Positions 43,746-55,782 are shown, counted from the stretch's first letter. The stretch is DNA of 64,000 nucleotides from Neocallimastix lanati (nom. inval.) (GCA_016946835.1 JACVTC010000102.1:1-64000); one strand, 5' to 3'. The notes: a model not told the origin generated them from the sequence alone. Numbers and translations are program-made.

Positions 43746-44639
43746 TTTAGTTCTGGTTAAGTATTTCAAATTTCCAGCTATTATACTTTTTTTTTTAAAT
43801 AAAAATAAAAAATAAAAAATTTATTTTCTTTATGTATGATTTTAATTCAATTCAAAATATTTATATATATAATAATATATTTGAATTTAAATTTAAATTT
43901 AAATATATTTAAAAGAATAAAAAAAAAAGATTTTAACATTTTAAATAATTTTTAAAGTTTTTAATTGATTACGAAATCAAATGAAAATATAAACTTTAAT
44001 TAATAAATTATTTTGTTATTGAGACTTAAAAATAAATTAATTAAATCATATGATTCATCCTTGAATAAGGTGAAGTTTTAACTATTTAATAATCATGAAA
44101 AACTTTTTTGAAATTTATATCATTTCTTAATAATAGTTTTTTATATTATTAATTATTCATTATTATATTATTCATTACTATTATATTATCTATTAATATA
44201 TATTATTTTATAATCTATTGAATTATTTATTCATTTCATAATATATATTGAATTATATATTTATTTTATATTTATATATTATTATATTATTAAATAATAA
44301 TATTCTTATATTTAACTTTAATAGGACTTAAATAGTCTTATTTTATATTATATTATATAATATATTATTATGTATTATTTTATATTTATTTTATATTCTT
44401 ACATATAATATACATTTATTATTTAAATATAGATATTATATTCTTATATATATAATTTATATTATATGTTCAAAATGTATTTTATATTATTAAATTTGTA
44501 ATTTTAAAATGTAAATTCTAATAAATTTATTTTAAAAAAAGGTTTCAATTATTTAGGAAAAGTAATAATAAATTAAATAGAAGATATAACTCAATTATTA
44601 TAATTAAAATATAGAACATAAAAGTATCATATATCAATG
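43746..44639. other. AT-rich, no gene seen
   Basis: Only short AT palindromes such as AATTTAAATTTAAATT near 43880-43900. Confidence 0.7.
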
Positions 44640-46482
44640 ATGATATAAAACAAATATGTGTAGCAACATATTTGTATATTTAATAATAATTATTAAATAT
44701 ATTAAATTTATATCTCTTTTGTCAATAATAATATTTGAAATAATTTCTTATTCATATATTATTTCGATATTTATATATATATTATTCATTATAATATGAA
44801 ATATATTAAATATATTTAATTAAATAGTTAATTTCTTCTAAATATATATAATAAGAATATTATTATATATATAACTTAAATATTCTTATTTATTTTAAAG
44901 TTTATATTAAAAATACATAAAACTATTATATATTAAAATATAATGAAATAGTTTTTGTTATTTTAATTATAATTAAATATATAAATATAGTTGATATTAT
45001 TTATTATATTCATATTTATTATATAATTATATTCTTATATATTTAACTTTATTCTTATTTTCATTTTAAGAATTATATAATTATATTTATTATATTTATT
45101 ATTTTAATATATATTTATTATATATTATACTATACTACGATATATTATATTTTAAATGTATATTTATTATTATTAATATTGGTTAAATTATTATAAAGAT
45201 TTCCTAATAACAACTCATCTTTATTGTAATTTGGAGAAGACCCTGATTAATTGGGTTTTATAAATTAAAAATATATTAATGAAGGTTAACTTAAATATAA
45301 CGATACTATTAAAAATTAGTAGCACATAAAAGTCCCGTATATCAAAAATTGATGGAGATATCGGGGATGTGCAATAGTGTTGTTATATTGTTTTAAAAAA
45401 AAAAAAAAATAAATTTGAGGATTAATTATACATATTAAATATTATATATTATTTTTTTTATAATTGGTTATTGAGCTGAGATTGGTTATAATTAATAATA
45501 ATAAATCGTTAAATAATACAAAACTAATATAAATTATTAAAAAGGAATTAGAATTATTATTTTAATTGTACGAATATTATAATTTTATTAATAAAATTTA
45601 TTAAACTACCATTATTTTAAAATCCACTGCTTATAAATTATTACACATAAAAGTCCTGCATATCATGATTTATTACACGTGTATGTATAAGAAAATAACA
45701 TTAAATCATATGATTGTAAAATTGATATGCAGGACTTTTATGTGCTACTAATTTTTAATAGTATCGTTATATTTAAGTTAACCTTCATTAATATATTTTT
45801 AATTTATAAAACACAATTAATCAGGGTCTTCTCCAAATTACAATAAGGATGAGTTGTTATTAGGAAATCTTTATAATAATTTAACCAATATTAATAATAA
45901 TAAATATACATTTAAAATATAATATATCGTAGTATAGTATAATATATAATAAATATATATTAAAATAATAAATATAATAAATATAATTATATAATTCTTA
46001 AAATGAAAATAAGAATAATAAAGTTAAATATATAAGAATATAATTATATAATAAATATGAATATAATAAATAATATGAACAATATATATATATTTAATTA
46101 TAATAATAATAATAATATCTATTTTATTATATTATAATATATAGAAGAATGATGTGTTTTTAATATAAACTTTAAAATAAATAAGAATATATTTATATAT
46201 TCTTATTTATTTTAAAGTTTATATTAAAAATAAGTTATATATATAACTTAAATATTCTAATATAATATTCTTATTATATATATTTAAAAGAAATTAACTA
46301 TTTAATTTAATATATTTAATATATTTAATATTATAATTAATAATATATATAAATATTGAATCATAGATGAATAAGAAATTATTTCAAATATTATTATTGA
46401 CAGAAGAGATATAAATTAATATTTAATAGTTATTAAATATATAAATATGTTGCTACACCTATTTGTTTTATATCAAGTGTGA
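44640..46482. repeat. Large inverted repeat, arms about 0.7 kb, with inner MITE-like repeats
   Basis: The left arm 44640-45344 and right arm 45723-46482 are diverged reverse complements. Markers: CTCATCTTTATTGTAATTTG / CAAATTACAATAAGGATGAG, and ATATGTGTAGCAACATAT / ATATGTTGCTACACCTAT. The spacer (45345-45722) has no gene. The outer end is the dispersed repeat also seen at 29917. Confidence 0.9.
45644..45744. mobile_element. MITE-like hairpin inside the inverted repeat
   Basis: Perfect 22-bp terminal inverted repeats (45644-45665 and 45723-45744, beginning CACATAAAAGTCC). A third direct copy of the terminus is at 45323-45344 with two mismatches. No coding capacity. Confidence 0.75.
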
Positions 46483-46674
46483 TTTTATATAATGTGAAAT
46501 ATAATAGATCGATGTAATATCATAAATTCTATACAAATACATGAAATTAATGTCAACATAAATTTTTTGTTAAATAATATTTAAATTGAAGGTTTTATTT
46601 TATTTTTATTAATTTATTTTAATTAGTTTATTTTATTATATTTTTAAAGTATTATAATTATTTTATTATTTATG

Positions 46675-46793
46675 TTATAAACTATATTAAAATAATTAAG
46701 AATTAGTTATTTTAGTTTAATATTATAAAAAAGTATAACATATAATATTAAATTAAAATAACTAATTCTTAATTATTTTAATATAGTTTATAA
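46675..46793. repeat. 53-bp-stem hairpin
   Basis: Arms 46675-46727 and 46741-46793 pair with one mismatch around a 13-base loop. Confidence 0.95.
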
Positions 46794-46799
46794 TTAAAG

Positions 46800-48341
46800 A
46801 GTATTATATATAAAAAATATTTTTTTTTAATTATATTTTTTCTTTGCTTTTGGCTGTTTGCCTTTTAACCTTTTCAATATTTTATATTTATTTTTATTAT
46901 ATTAATAAATAAAGATCAATTAAGTTAAATTGAATAATTATATAATAATGATATCATTCTATAATTCAATACATAATAAAAAATTTTTTTTTAATAAATT
47001 TACCTTCTAAATTATAATAATCAAATTTAAAACTATATATATCTTTTTGTTAAAATAATATTAATAAATTTAAAATAGAATTTTTAAAATAATTTAAAAA
47101 TTTTAACACTATTAAATTTATTTCAATTTTTATTTATTTATTTTATAAAGTGAGGCGTTAAATTAGAACCAATATTTTATTTGTAAGCCACATTTCTAAA
47201 TGCAACATATTCAATATATATTTAATAATATTTAAATTAAACTATAAATATTAAAATTTTATCATAATATTATTAAAAATTATATATTTTAGAATATATA
47301 TATACATATATTAATAACAATTTATAATATATAAATAATAATTTAATATATATTACTACTAGTTTTAAATAATGTTTAAATTCATTTTATAATATAAAGA
47401 AATTAAAATTTTATTGGATAAAATTATTACATCAGTCAACTTAATAAAAAAAATTAATTTACCGAGTTTGGCAAATTTTCTATGTATCAAGTTTTTTATT
47501 TTTAATTATTTTATTATGACAAATAAGGAATTATTTTATTTTTTTGGTTAAATTAAATTTATTAAAACTCCTAACATTAATAATATATAATAAATTTAAA
47601 ATGTTTATTATAAATTAATTATGTTGTGTAACATTTTTAAGGTTTAAGAAAAGTTTAAATTATCTACATATAATGATCATAAAATCTTAAAATCAGTAAT
47701 ATTTAAAATTTAATTTAAAAATTAAATGAAAAAATTATTTTTAAAAAATAATGATACAATATTAATATATTAAAGGAAAATTTATATATATTTTTTTTGT
47801 AGTACAATTTAATTAATAACTTTAATTTTTTTATCAATATTTTTTTATTATAAAATCAAATTAAAATTTAATTATAATAATAATTATTTTATATATATAT
47901 TTATATATATAAAAAATATTACATAATAAATAAAAAAAAAAAAAATAATAAATAAAAAAAAATAATAAAAATAATAATATAAAAATTATTTATATTTTAA
48001 TATATTCAATATAATTTTTTTACTATATTTTAATATTAAATCAAAATTTCATTGTTTAATATAGTACAAATAGGTTCATTTATCACATTAATTTCCTTTA
48101 ATATATTAATAATTATAACACGAAAGTTAAAAATAAAACATATTTAAACAAAAAAGAAATAATTTGAATTTAATATTCTAAATTCTAAAACTTTTATATA
48201 AAAAATAATAATATATAAAAGTAAATAATTATATTACTAATTATAATTATAAAAAAAGTTATATCATTAATTATAAATAATTAACAATCAATAAATAAAA
48301 TAGTTTTATTAGAATTATTAATATAATATTTTTATTATAAA
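46800..48341. other. AT-rich, no gene seen
   Basis: No coding sequence, only scattered AT palindromes. The last 250 bases are the upstream region of the 1293-codon gene; they are over 85% A/T and have no distinct box I can name. Confidence 0.7.
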
Positions 48342-51300
48342 ATGGATAACCCAATTCATATTCTTATTTACTATTTGTTTGTTTTTATTCTTTCCAAATT
48401 AAAGAACTACCAGAATTATATCTTAGATGGTGAAGATGTAATGCTTTGCCGTTTCTATGATATAAAAACATGTGAGTATGATTATTCCGAAGACGATATC
48501 GAAGATTATAAACTTTGTATCTCGTTTGCATTGTTTGATGATTTCGACAGTATTTACGAGTTTCCCGAATCTGTCGATAAATACTTGTTAAAATTATACC
48601 AAAATTCCATTTTATTCGAGGAGTATGAAGATTACTCCAGGGAATTCGCAAAAACATATTTTGACTTCTATCTTTATTATTTAAAATTATCAGCTAATAA
48701 TGAGAAATATAACCACTTATACAAAATTTTAATGAAGAATTTAATCATTCAAAGGGGAAATATGAAAAAAGATATTGAAAATAAAAAAATAGATATTAGT
48801 CAGATAATCAAAGATGAAACCTTTAAAGAAATAGCAGAACAACTATTTTATAAAGATTTATTCGAAAATTTTTCAAAGTCACTTGAAGAAGTAAATTATA
48901 ATCGTAATTTATTTTTCGAATTTGATACAGATAATTATAATGAGGAACTATTTACGAAAGAAATCAATAAAAGATTTTTTAATGGCAGATATACGGAAGA
49001 GGAAGTTCAGTTTATACTCACTCACCATGATAATTACAACTTACAAGGGTTAGATATTAATTCAAGTAAAAAAAAAAAAAGTATCGAATCTATAGAAAAC
49101 CTTAATAAAACTGAAATTGAAGATCTAAATTTATTTTTAAGAAAATATAAATTAAACGATATCGGTAGTTTAATATATAATTTAAATGAAAATAAATCAA
49201 TCCAGTACAATATATTTGATACGCTTTTAGATCTATGTGGATATCTTGACATCGACTATAGTTTCAGATATGTTATCATCAAACCTGAGGAAAATGAAGA
49301 AAACGATGAAGCCACCAAAACTAAAAAAAATAAAAAAGTAACAATAACATCAGAAATTGACCCAGACTCCATTTATGCAAGTTCCAAGTCCTTTTCTGAA
49401 TCTATTTATAATTTAATTTATGATTATTACGAGTTAATCTACAGTATCTCTGTTAATAGTACATCGGATTCTAATTATAAAATTATTTATTATTACGACG
49501 AAGAATATTTAACTTATAATCTTATCCATGGAGACACCATAGATGCCTTAATGGATACTAATTTTTATTATTCTATTTATAGTCCTATTATCAATTTATA
49601 TAGACAATATAAAAATAATGATTACATTAAAGAAGCCAAAAAGTTAACAGATAGTTTGTATAATAACTATGCTTTTGGCCAACCAATGGAAGAAATGGTA
49701 AAAAGAAATATCACGCAAGAAATGGATTATTCTAATGAAATAAATTATGAAGAAGATATTAAAGAATATGATACTATTATTAAAGAAAATACATTTATGT
49801 ATTTAATGGACTATGAAATGGATTATCATCTTTATTTACCACTGTTAAAAGCTCATATCGAGGATTTGTGTAAAAATCATAATGCTAATAGAGATCACAC
49901 TAAAGGTATATCAGCTAAAGATTTAGAGAACTATTTTAATATTTTTGTTAAGGAAGAAAATGATAATCCTTTAGATATTTCAATGAAATGTAACGAAATT
50001 TACGATACTATGTATACTAATTGGGATAAAAAAGTTACCGAGTCATTAGGTAATGTTTTAGAAAATAATGCAATGAAAGGATATATTAAACTTATAGGAG
50101 AAGACTATCTCTTTAAGACTTTAATATCCCGGGATATAATGGACAAAAATTATATTGTAAATTTAAAAAGAAGAACCGATAATAGTTATAGCGATTATAA
50201 TAGTGAAAAAAAAATAACTGAACATAAATATATAAGTAAATTATTACACCAAAAAAAAAGGAAAGACTTCTTAAGTAAAAGAGAAGACTTAACATGTAAT
50301 AATCCTAAAAATTGTAGAGAAATAATAATAAACCAACTTAATTCTATGTATGAGACTAGAAATGAAGATTATAGAAAATTTATAAGTGAAAAACTAATCT
50401 CAATGTTTCCTGAAGATTTTATTGGAAAATGGACTAGAGATACACTTGCTGATTATATGGTAGATTTAGTCCCTAAAAGCAATTTTTTTCACCCCGCTTC
50501 AGTATTAATAGTAGATATAGGAAAAGAAAGAATGGACTATGGTGTTAACGATTTCAAAACAAATTATGATAGCAGAAATCTCGACAGAATAAATAGTCTT
50601 TCAAGGGATTTAATGGTACTTAATAGTTTTAAAATACAAAGTTGTAGAAATGAGGAAATTAAATTCCTTAGATTAGCTAAAGACTACAACAGAATCGCTA
50701 ATAAAAATGAACAAAATAATATAGAACTTACCAAGTTACAATTTAAAGATAGAATTACTGATTTCCACAAAAAGAGTAAAATTAAAGAAATAAATTTTAA
50801 TATAATTGAAAGACCTGAACAATTACAAGACCTCAAGAATAAATTTAAACAAGATATATATAAAATGTTTTCAGTTTATTTAAATTTAAAATATGGAGAT
50901 GCAATGAAAAATACTGTCGCTTCTAAATTACCATCTGAAATCATAAATGAAATTACAGAATTTAATAAAAAGTTAAACTATGCATTAACAAAAGAGACAA
51001 TTTTTGCAAAAGATATAGGACCTATTAGTGAAGAATTAGCCAATTCTTTCGATAAAGATAATAAAGAGGAATACACAAGTGATAGTGTATTAAAAAGTAT
51101 TAACAATATAATGAATCAGGAATTTCATGTTAGTAGGGGTTATGACCAAATGATAACTCAAATTAATGATCAATATTTTGGATGTAATGGTATAGGAATA
51201 TGCAGTAACTATACCGCTCAGACAGAAGAAGAATTATTAGATAATAAAGAGCGTAACCCTGAAAAATTAAATGAATATGATAAATTAAGTAGTGATCGGA

Positions 51301-52223
51301 GAGTATGTGTAAAAAATATTATTTATGATTCAAAAATAAATTTAAATAATATTAATTATAGCTCTAATCTCTCCATCTATTATTATCAAGAACCCCTTAC
51401 TTACAGTGGTGATTATGAATCAATTATGAATAACTTAAATTCTATTTTAGATGACATTAGTGAAACAATTGAACATGAAAATGTTCATAACTATGTAGTA
51501 GTTCCTAAAATATATAAAACTAAAGATAAGAAAGAGAGAAAAATTAATCAAAACGAGTTTGTAGTATTTAAAGATGACGAGGATAACATACAAAAACCTG
51601 AATCTGAAAATATTGTAACATCTAATATTTATGATCCTCTTCATACTATAAAACAAGAAAAGGAGTATGTATTCAATCCAGAAAAAGCCCAAAAAGTTTA
51701 TATTGCTGGAAATGAACTCCAAGAAGGTAACTTACCTAAAAATACGGAAATTTTCGTACAATATAAAGATGACGAATATGATATTTTAACCACTGATAAT
51801 GAAAGAAAATTAAATTATAGCAAAGAAATTAAATCATTATATTCCGTTTCTGAAGTAACTGCCGAAATTGCTAGAGTAGAAAATCCTGATTATGCAATGG
51901 GATCAAATTCAAAAAGCTCTTCAGGAGAATTCCTTAATGCTAATTCAGAAGGAATCATTTATAGTAGTTCCGATAATAAAAATTTAGTTTTCAAATTTAA
52001 TGATAACATTAGAACTTATGTTTATTCTAAAAGTATTCTTGAAGAAGATGGCAAACAAAAAGTAAGTAGTTTTTACATCATAGATGAGAAAAATGCTTTT
52101 TTAGACAAAGTTAATAGGAAAATCCAAAAATTTAAGAATAATTGGAAAAATATTACCAATAATATAAATAAACATATGGAGAAACGAAAAAAAAATAAAA
52201 ATGGTAAAAATGGGAAGAACTAA
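48342..52223 (+). CDS. Large orphan protein, 1293 aa, intact
   Basis: The only long uninterrupted host-like gene in the window, single exon. Residues 5-18 (IHILIYYLFVFILS) form a hydrophobic N-terminal segment, probably a signal anchor or signal peptide. The rest is mostly helical, Asp/Glu/Tyr/Asn-rich, with few Cys and a KKNKK stretch near residue 335. The C-terminal quarter looks beta-rich (HNYVVVPKIYKTKDKKER, EIFVQYKDDEYDIL, NLVFKFNDNIRTYVY) and ends in a Lys/Asn-rich basic tail. I do not recognise a family or catalytic motif. Its size, secretion-type start and lack of introns would fit a laterally acquired secreted or surface protein, but this is speculation. Confidence 0.85.
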   Translation: MDNPIHILIYYLFVFILSKLKNYQNYILDGEDVMLCRFYDIKTCEYDYSEDDIEDYKLCISFALFDDFDSIYEFPESVDKYLLKLYQNSILFEEYEDYSREFAKTYFDFYLYYLKLSANNEKYNHLYKILMKNLIIQRGNMKKDIENKKIDISQIIKDETFKEIAEQLFYKDLFENFSKSLEEVNYNRNLFFEFDTDNYNEELFTKEINKRFFNGRYTEEEVQFILTHHDNYNLQGLDINSSKKKKSIESIENLNKTEIEDLNLFLRKYKLNDIGSLIYNLNENKSIQYNIFDTLLDLCGYLDIDYSFRYVIIKPEENEENDEATKTKKNKKVTITSEIDPDSIYASSKSFSESIYNLIYDYYELIYSISVNSTSDSNYKIIYYYDEEYLTYNLIHGDTIDALMDTNFYYSIYSPIINLYRQYKNNDYIKEAKKLTDSLYNNYAFGQPMEEMVKRNITQEMDYSNEINYEEDIKEYDTIIKENTFMYLMDYEMDYHLYLPLLKAHIEDLCKNHNANRDHTKGISAKDLENYFNIFVKEENDNPLDISMKCNEIYDTMYTNWDKKVTESLGNVLENNAMKGYIKLIGEDYLFKTLISRDIMDKNYIVNLKRRTDNSYSDYNSEKKITEHKYISKLLHQKKRKDFLSKREDLTCNNPKNCREIIINQLNSMYETRNEDYRKFISEKLISMFPEDFIGKWTRDTLADYMVDLVPKSNFFHPASVLIVDIGKERMDYGVNDFKTNYDSRNLDRINSLSRDLMVLNSFKIQSCRNEEIKFLRLAKDYNRIANKNEQNNIELTKLQFKDRITDFHKKSKIKEINFNIIERPEQLQDLKNKFKQDIYKMFSVYLNLKYGDAMKNTVASKLPSEIINEITEFNKKLNYALTKETIFAKDIGPISEELANSFDKDNKEEYTSDSVLKSINNIMNQEFHVSRGYDQMITQINDQYFGCNGIGICSNYTAQTEEELLDNKERNPEKLNEYDKLSSDRRVCVKNIIYDSKINLNNINYSSNLSIYYYQEPLTYSGDYESIMNNLNSILDDISETIEHENVHNYVVVPKIYKTKDKKERKINQNEFVVFKDDEDNIQKPESENIVTSNIYDPLHTIKQEKEYVFNPEKAQKVYIAGNELQEGNLPKNTEIFVQYKDDEYDILTTDNERKLNYSKEIKSLYSVSEVTAEIARVENPDYAMGSNSKSSSGEFLNANSEGIIYSSSDNKNLVFKFNDNIRTYVYSKSILEEDGKQKVSSFYIIDEKNAFLDKVNRKIQKFKNNWKNITNNINKHMEKRKKNKNGKNGKN

Positions 52224-52269
52224 AGTATAAATTTTTAAAAATTACTATTAAATATATAATTTATTAGTT

Positions 52270-52301
<32 letters not shown>

Positions 52302-52507
52302 ATTAAATTTTATATTTAATTATTAAATCATTATAAAATTTTCAAACTAAAAATTTTATTCACTTCATTAAATAATTTTTTATAAATTTCAAATTACAAA
52401 TTTATAAATTTATTAATTTGTATATATATAGACCATTTATTTATATATATTACAAGCTATCACAAAATTAAAAATAAAAATATAATTAAAGAAATAATAA
52501 GTAAAAT

Positions 52508-52543
<36 letters not shown>

Positions 52544-53278
52544 AAAAAAAAATTACTAAATAAAATCTATAATAAAAAATATGAATATAAACGTAAAAAT
52601 TTATTAAATAAAAAAAAGTAATAAAATAATTAAAAAATAAATGTAAAATTTTATTATAAAAAAAGATAAAAATAAAAATAAAAATAAAAATAAAATAAAA
52701 TGAATAAAAAATAAAAGTAAAAAATATTAGGTAAAAATAAAATTGAATATTTAAATTATATATTTTTCTATATAATATATTTATTTAATTTCTTTTTTTG
52801 TAAATATTAAGTAAACCATTAATAAATTTATTTAAAATTTTTAAATAATTAGTTTATCCCTTAAAAAATAAAAAATAAAAAAAAAAAAAAATTAAATATA
52901 AAAAAAAATTCATACTAATGAATTTCTTATAATACACTTTAATAATAAAAAACAAAAAAAAAAAAAACAAAAAAAAAAGAACAATATATATGTTTAAATT
53001 AAAATTAAAATAAAAAAAAAACTAATTTTACTTTATTTTATTTTTTATAAAATAAATTTGATTTTAAGTTTTAATTTTAAAAAATATATAATATATTATA
53101 TTATAATACTATTTAATAAATATAATTTAAGATAATAAAATATTATTTAAATTATTAAAATACTGAATAAATATATCTTTTAATTTATTAAAGTATTAAA
53201 TAATAAATATATTTTAAATTTTTGCAATACTAAATAATTATAATTTAAAGTATAAATAAATTACAATATTATAGGAAG
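52224..53278. other. Gene-free, poly-A rich
   Basis: Terminal region of the large gene, then A runs (for example 52511-52541) and AT repeats. No ORF. Confidence 0.7.
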
Positions 53279-53578
53279 ATGTTTAGAGGAAATATTGAAT
53301 ATATAAATAGTTTAATGAGATTTAGTTATAAACATATCGATGAAAGATTAGAAAAACATAAAAATGAATATAGTAAAATAAAAGATAGAGAATTAGATAT
53401 CATTGGTAATTTAAAAAAAAAAATTACAAGAAATATAGAAACTTTCGAAGAATTTGAAATGTTAGGATGTAAAAAACCAGAAATTCAATTCTTTATTTTA
53501 ATTAATTCTAATATTTTTAGGGTACATAATATTATTTGTTTGACATTTTTATTATGTATATTAATTTATTTTTTATAA
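53279..53578 (+). CDS. Small hypothetical protein with C-terminal membrane helix
   Basis: 99 codons. Basic/acidic helical start (ERLEKHKNEYSKIKDRELD), one Cys-Lys-Lys-Pro turn, and a hydrophobic end (IICLTFLLCILIYFL). Codon content is richer in GC than the flanks. It may be a real tail-anchored protein, or the first exon of a gene with an intron starting near 53520 (GTACAT). It lies 320 bases before the LRR exons, on the same strand. Confidence 0.35.
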   Translation: MFRGNIEYINSLMRFSYKHIDERLEKHKNEYSKIKDRELDIIGNLKKKITRNIETFEEFEMLGCKKPEIQFFILINSNIFRVHNIICLTFLLCILIYFL

Positions 53579-53917
53579 TATGTTAATTTTGTCAATAATT
53601 TAATCTAATATATAGTGTGACAATGAAATTTATGGTTTATATTTATTTTTACTAATTAATCCTATTAGTAACTTTAATAAATAATATTTTAATGTTTTTA
53701 GTGATAACAAAATTTAAATTTTACACTCATCGCTATTAATTAACCCTATCTTTAACCTTAATAAATAGCATTTCTTTTAAGTGGATTACAATTAAAATAT
53801 TAATAAAATAATATTACTTAATAAATAATTTTTCTATTTTTAATGATTAATAAAATTTTATATATTGCAAAAAATTTTTATTATAATTTATATATATTAC
53901 TTAATATAAAATAACAG

Positions 53918-53989
53918 AAAATTGTCAAATAATAGATTTTTTGGTGAAATCCCTAGCTCTTACGGTAATCTAAAAAATTTGAAAATTTT
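53918..53989 (+). CDS. LRR exon A (72 nt)
   Basis: Acceptor AG at 53916-53917 and donor GTGAGT at 53990. It codes one plant-type LRR (N-R-F-F-G-E-I-P) and keeps phase 2 on both sides. Confidence 0.7.
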
Positions 53990-54127
53990 GTGAGTAAATT
54001 ATAGATAAAATGATTTCTGTAATATATATATTTCATTTTATTTTTATTTTGGAAATAGAAATAAAATAATAATACTAAAGATATTACTTATTAAATATTC
54101 ATATTTTAATTAATATTTATATAAAAG

Positions 54128-54199
54128 ATTATTAGATAATAATGAATTATCTGAATATGTTCCTTATTCTTTTAAAAATTTACAAAATCTGAAAACTTT
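54128..54199 (+). CDS. LRR exon B (72 nt)
   Basis: Acceptor AG at 54126-54127 and donor GTATGT at 54200. It codes one LRR, same phase as exon A. Confidence 0.7.
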
Positions 54200-54299
54200 G
54201 TATGTATTATTAAATATTTACATTCTTTATTTGTTTTATGTTATTTTAATGAATGACAAAATTTTAAATATTAACAAAATAATTTAATAATAATTTTAG

Positions 54300-54666
54300 A
54301 AGTTTAAATAATAATCGAGAATTAAAAGGTTGTATTCTTAGAGATTTAAAAATTGAACAATGCGATTATGGGGGTACACAATTATGTTCTTTAAAAAGTG
54401 ATACTTGTAATAATAATTTCGAGAGAAAATGTATTTTAGCAGATCTTCAAGAAATTAACTCTTCTAACGGTATTCCAGAAAATGATATTAAAGAATACGA
54501 AAATGAAGCTTCATCTAAAAGTAAAAATGCTTCTCCAGTTACAATTTTTATTTATTTCTTATTCTTTACGGCTGGTATATTTGTTATTGTGTACATTTTA
54601 ATATGTTGCTGTTGTGGTTGTGGCGCTCTATCTAGCTACATTCATAAAAGAAAAATCACTCAATAG
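54300..54666 (+). CDS. LRR protein last exon: Cys cap, stalk, membrane helix
   Basis: Acceptor AG at 54298-54299. Codes the last LRR, a Cys-rich cap, the transmembrane helix and the start of the cytoplasmic side (SSYIHKRKITQ). Stop TAG at 54664-54666, with the conserved-looking tail out of frame behind it. Confidence 0.65.
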
Positions 54667-54761
54667 ACTCGAATAATAAAAAGGGTAGTTCTACAAATCA
54701 GAACAACGCTGAAATTTTAGATAAAAAACCATCTAAAGAAGTAAAAATAGACTTTAAATAA

Positions 54762-55518
54762 ATAATAATTTAAAATTAAAATTAAATTTAACTTTTTAAA
54801 TTTTTATCTATATTTTAATTCCATATTAATATGGTTAATTACAAATAAATAATTAAAAATAAAAAAAAAATAATATTTAAAATAAAAAATAAAAAAGATA
54901 TTATTATTTATATTTCAGAAAAATATAATTTTTATTCGAAACCTCTTATAATAATGTATAATATTTATTATTTTAATATCTATAATATTAAATTAATTGA
55001 TATTATTACCCTATTTAGGCTTTTTAAATACATTAAATTTTATTTAATAATTGAATGTGTATTTATTAAGTTCTAATTGTTAAAATTTTACAGTAAATTT
55101 TAAAATTATTTAAAATCTATTTCTAAGAATAAAATAATTGATTTTACTAGAAACAATAATACTAGAAATAATAATAAAAATATAATTATAAACTAATTAT
55201 TTGTACATTTATATAAAAATGAATATATATATTTCTTTGGTTGAATTGTTATTAATTATAAATATTTATTTCATTTAAAAACAAATTTTCTTTTAAAATG
55301 TTTTAAATATTTCTAAATTTTAAAGAAATTTTTTAATGTAAAAATAATATTTTCAAAATAAAGGAAATATGTATAAAAATTTCAATTGAATATTTTATCT
55401 AATCACTTCATTTATTTAAAAAAAAAAAAAAAGATTTTTAGATAAACTTAATAATGTGAAACAAAGACAATAGACAATATTTTTAAATAAAGTTATATTT
55501 CGTCTACAGTTCCTTATT
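54762..55518. other. AT-rich, no gene seen
   Basis: No coding evidence; a few TAATAATA and A-tract runs. Confidence 0.7.
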
Positions 55519-55782
55519 TTATGGAGATTGCAGAGTTTCAAACAAATGTAATACCATTAATTTGTCTATCTTATAAGTTGCTGATGAAATAGTATTTCGT
55601 TGAGAATCTACCCTTGCTAATAGTGTCGACGTCGAAATAATAAGGCATAGATTTTCACTTCGCAGTGAAAGATCCGATACATATCTGGTTGTTAGCACTA
55701 ACCCAGAAATTATTACTCGTAATAATGGACATGGTGTTATCATCGATAAATGGGAAAAGCTAGTAACAATTGCTTTTACCAC
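55519..55782 (-). CDS. Possible small ORF, unassigned
   Basis: 87 codons without a stop in DNA of about 38% GC, well above the flanks. The protein (MVKAIVTSFSHLSMITPCPL and on) has no signal peptide or motif I know. The segment may be a fragment of a mobile element or noncoding; the composition is the main reason to list it. Confidence 0.2.
   Translation of the reverse strand: MVKAIVTSFSHLSMITPCPLLRVIISGLVLTTRYVSDLSLRSENLCLIISTSTLLARVDSQRNTISSATYKIDKLMVLHLFETLQSP

Larger units (their letters stand above)
53600..54761 (+). pseudogene. LRR membrane protein with 72-nt phase-2 exons, partly decayed
   Basis: Two clean LRR exons of exactly 72 nt, 53918-53989 (KLSNNRFFGEIPSSYGNLKN) and 54128-54199 (LLDNNELSEYVPYSFKNLQN). 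Each is followed by a GT intron (GTGAGT, GTATGT), split after two bases of a Leu codon and rejoined after AG. The last exon (54300 on) has NNNRELKGCIL, a Cys cap (CDYGGTQLCSLKSDTC), a Ser/Asn stalk, a membrane helix (VTIFIYFLFFTAGIFVIVYI) and CCCCGCG. A TAG at 54664-54666 ends it, but a one-base slip in the A run before it opens the cytoplasmic tail to 54761. Upstream, two LRR-like stretches (about 53622-53690 and 53703-53775; both with LLINPI-NFNK or similar) contain stops and look like dead exons. The N-terminus is not found. Probably an extracellular-LRR surface protein. Confidence 0.65.
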
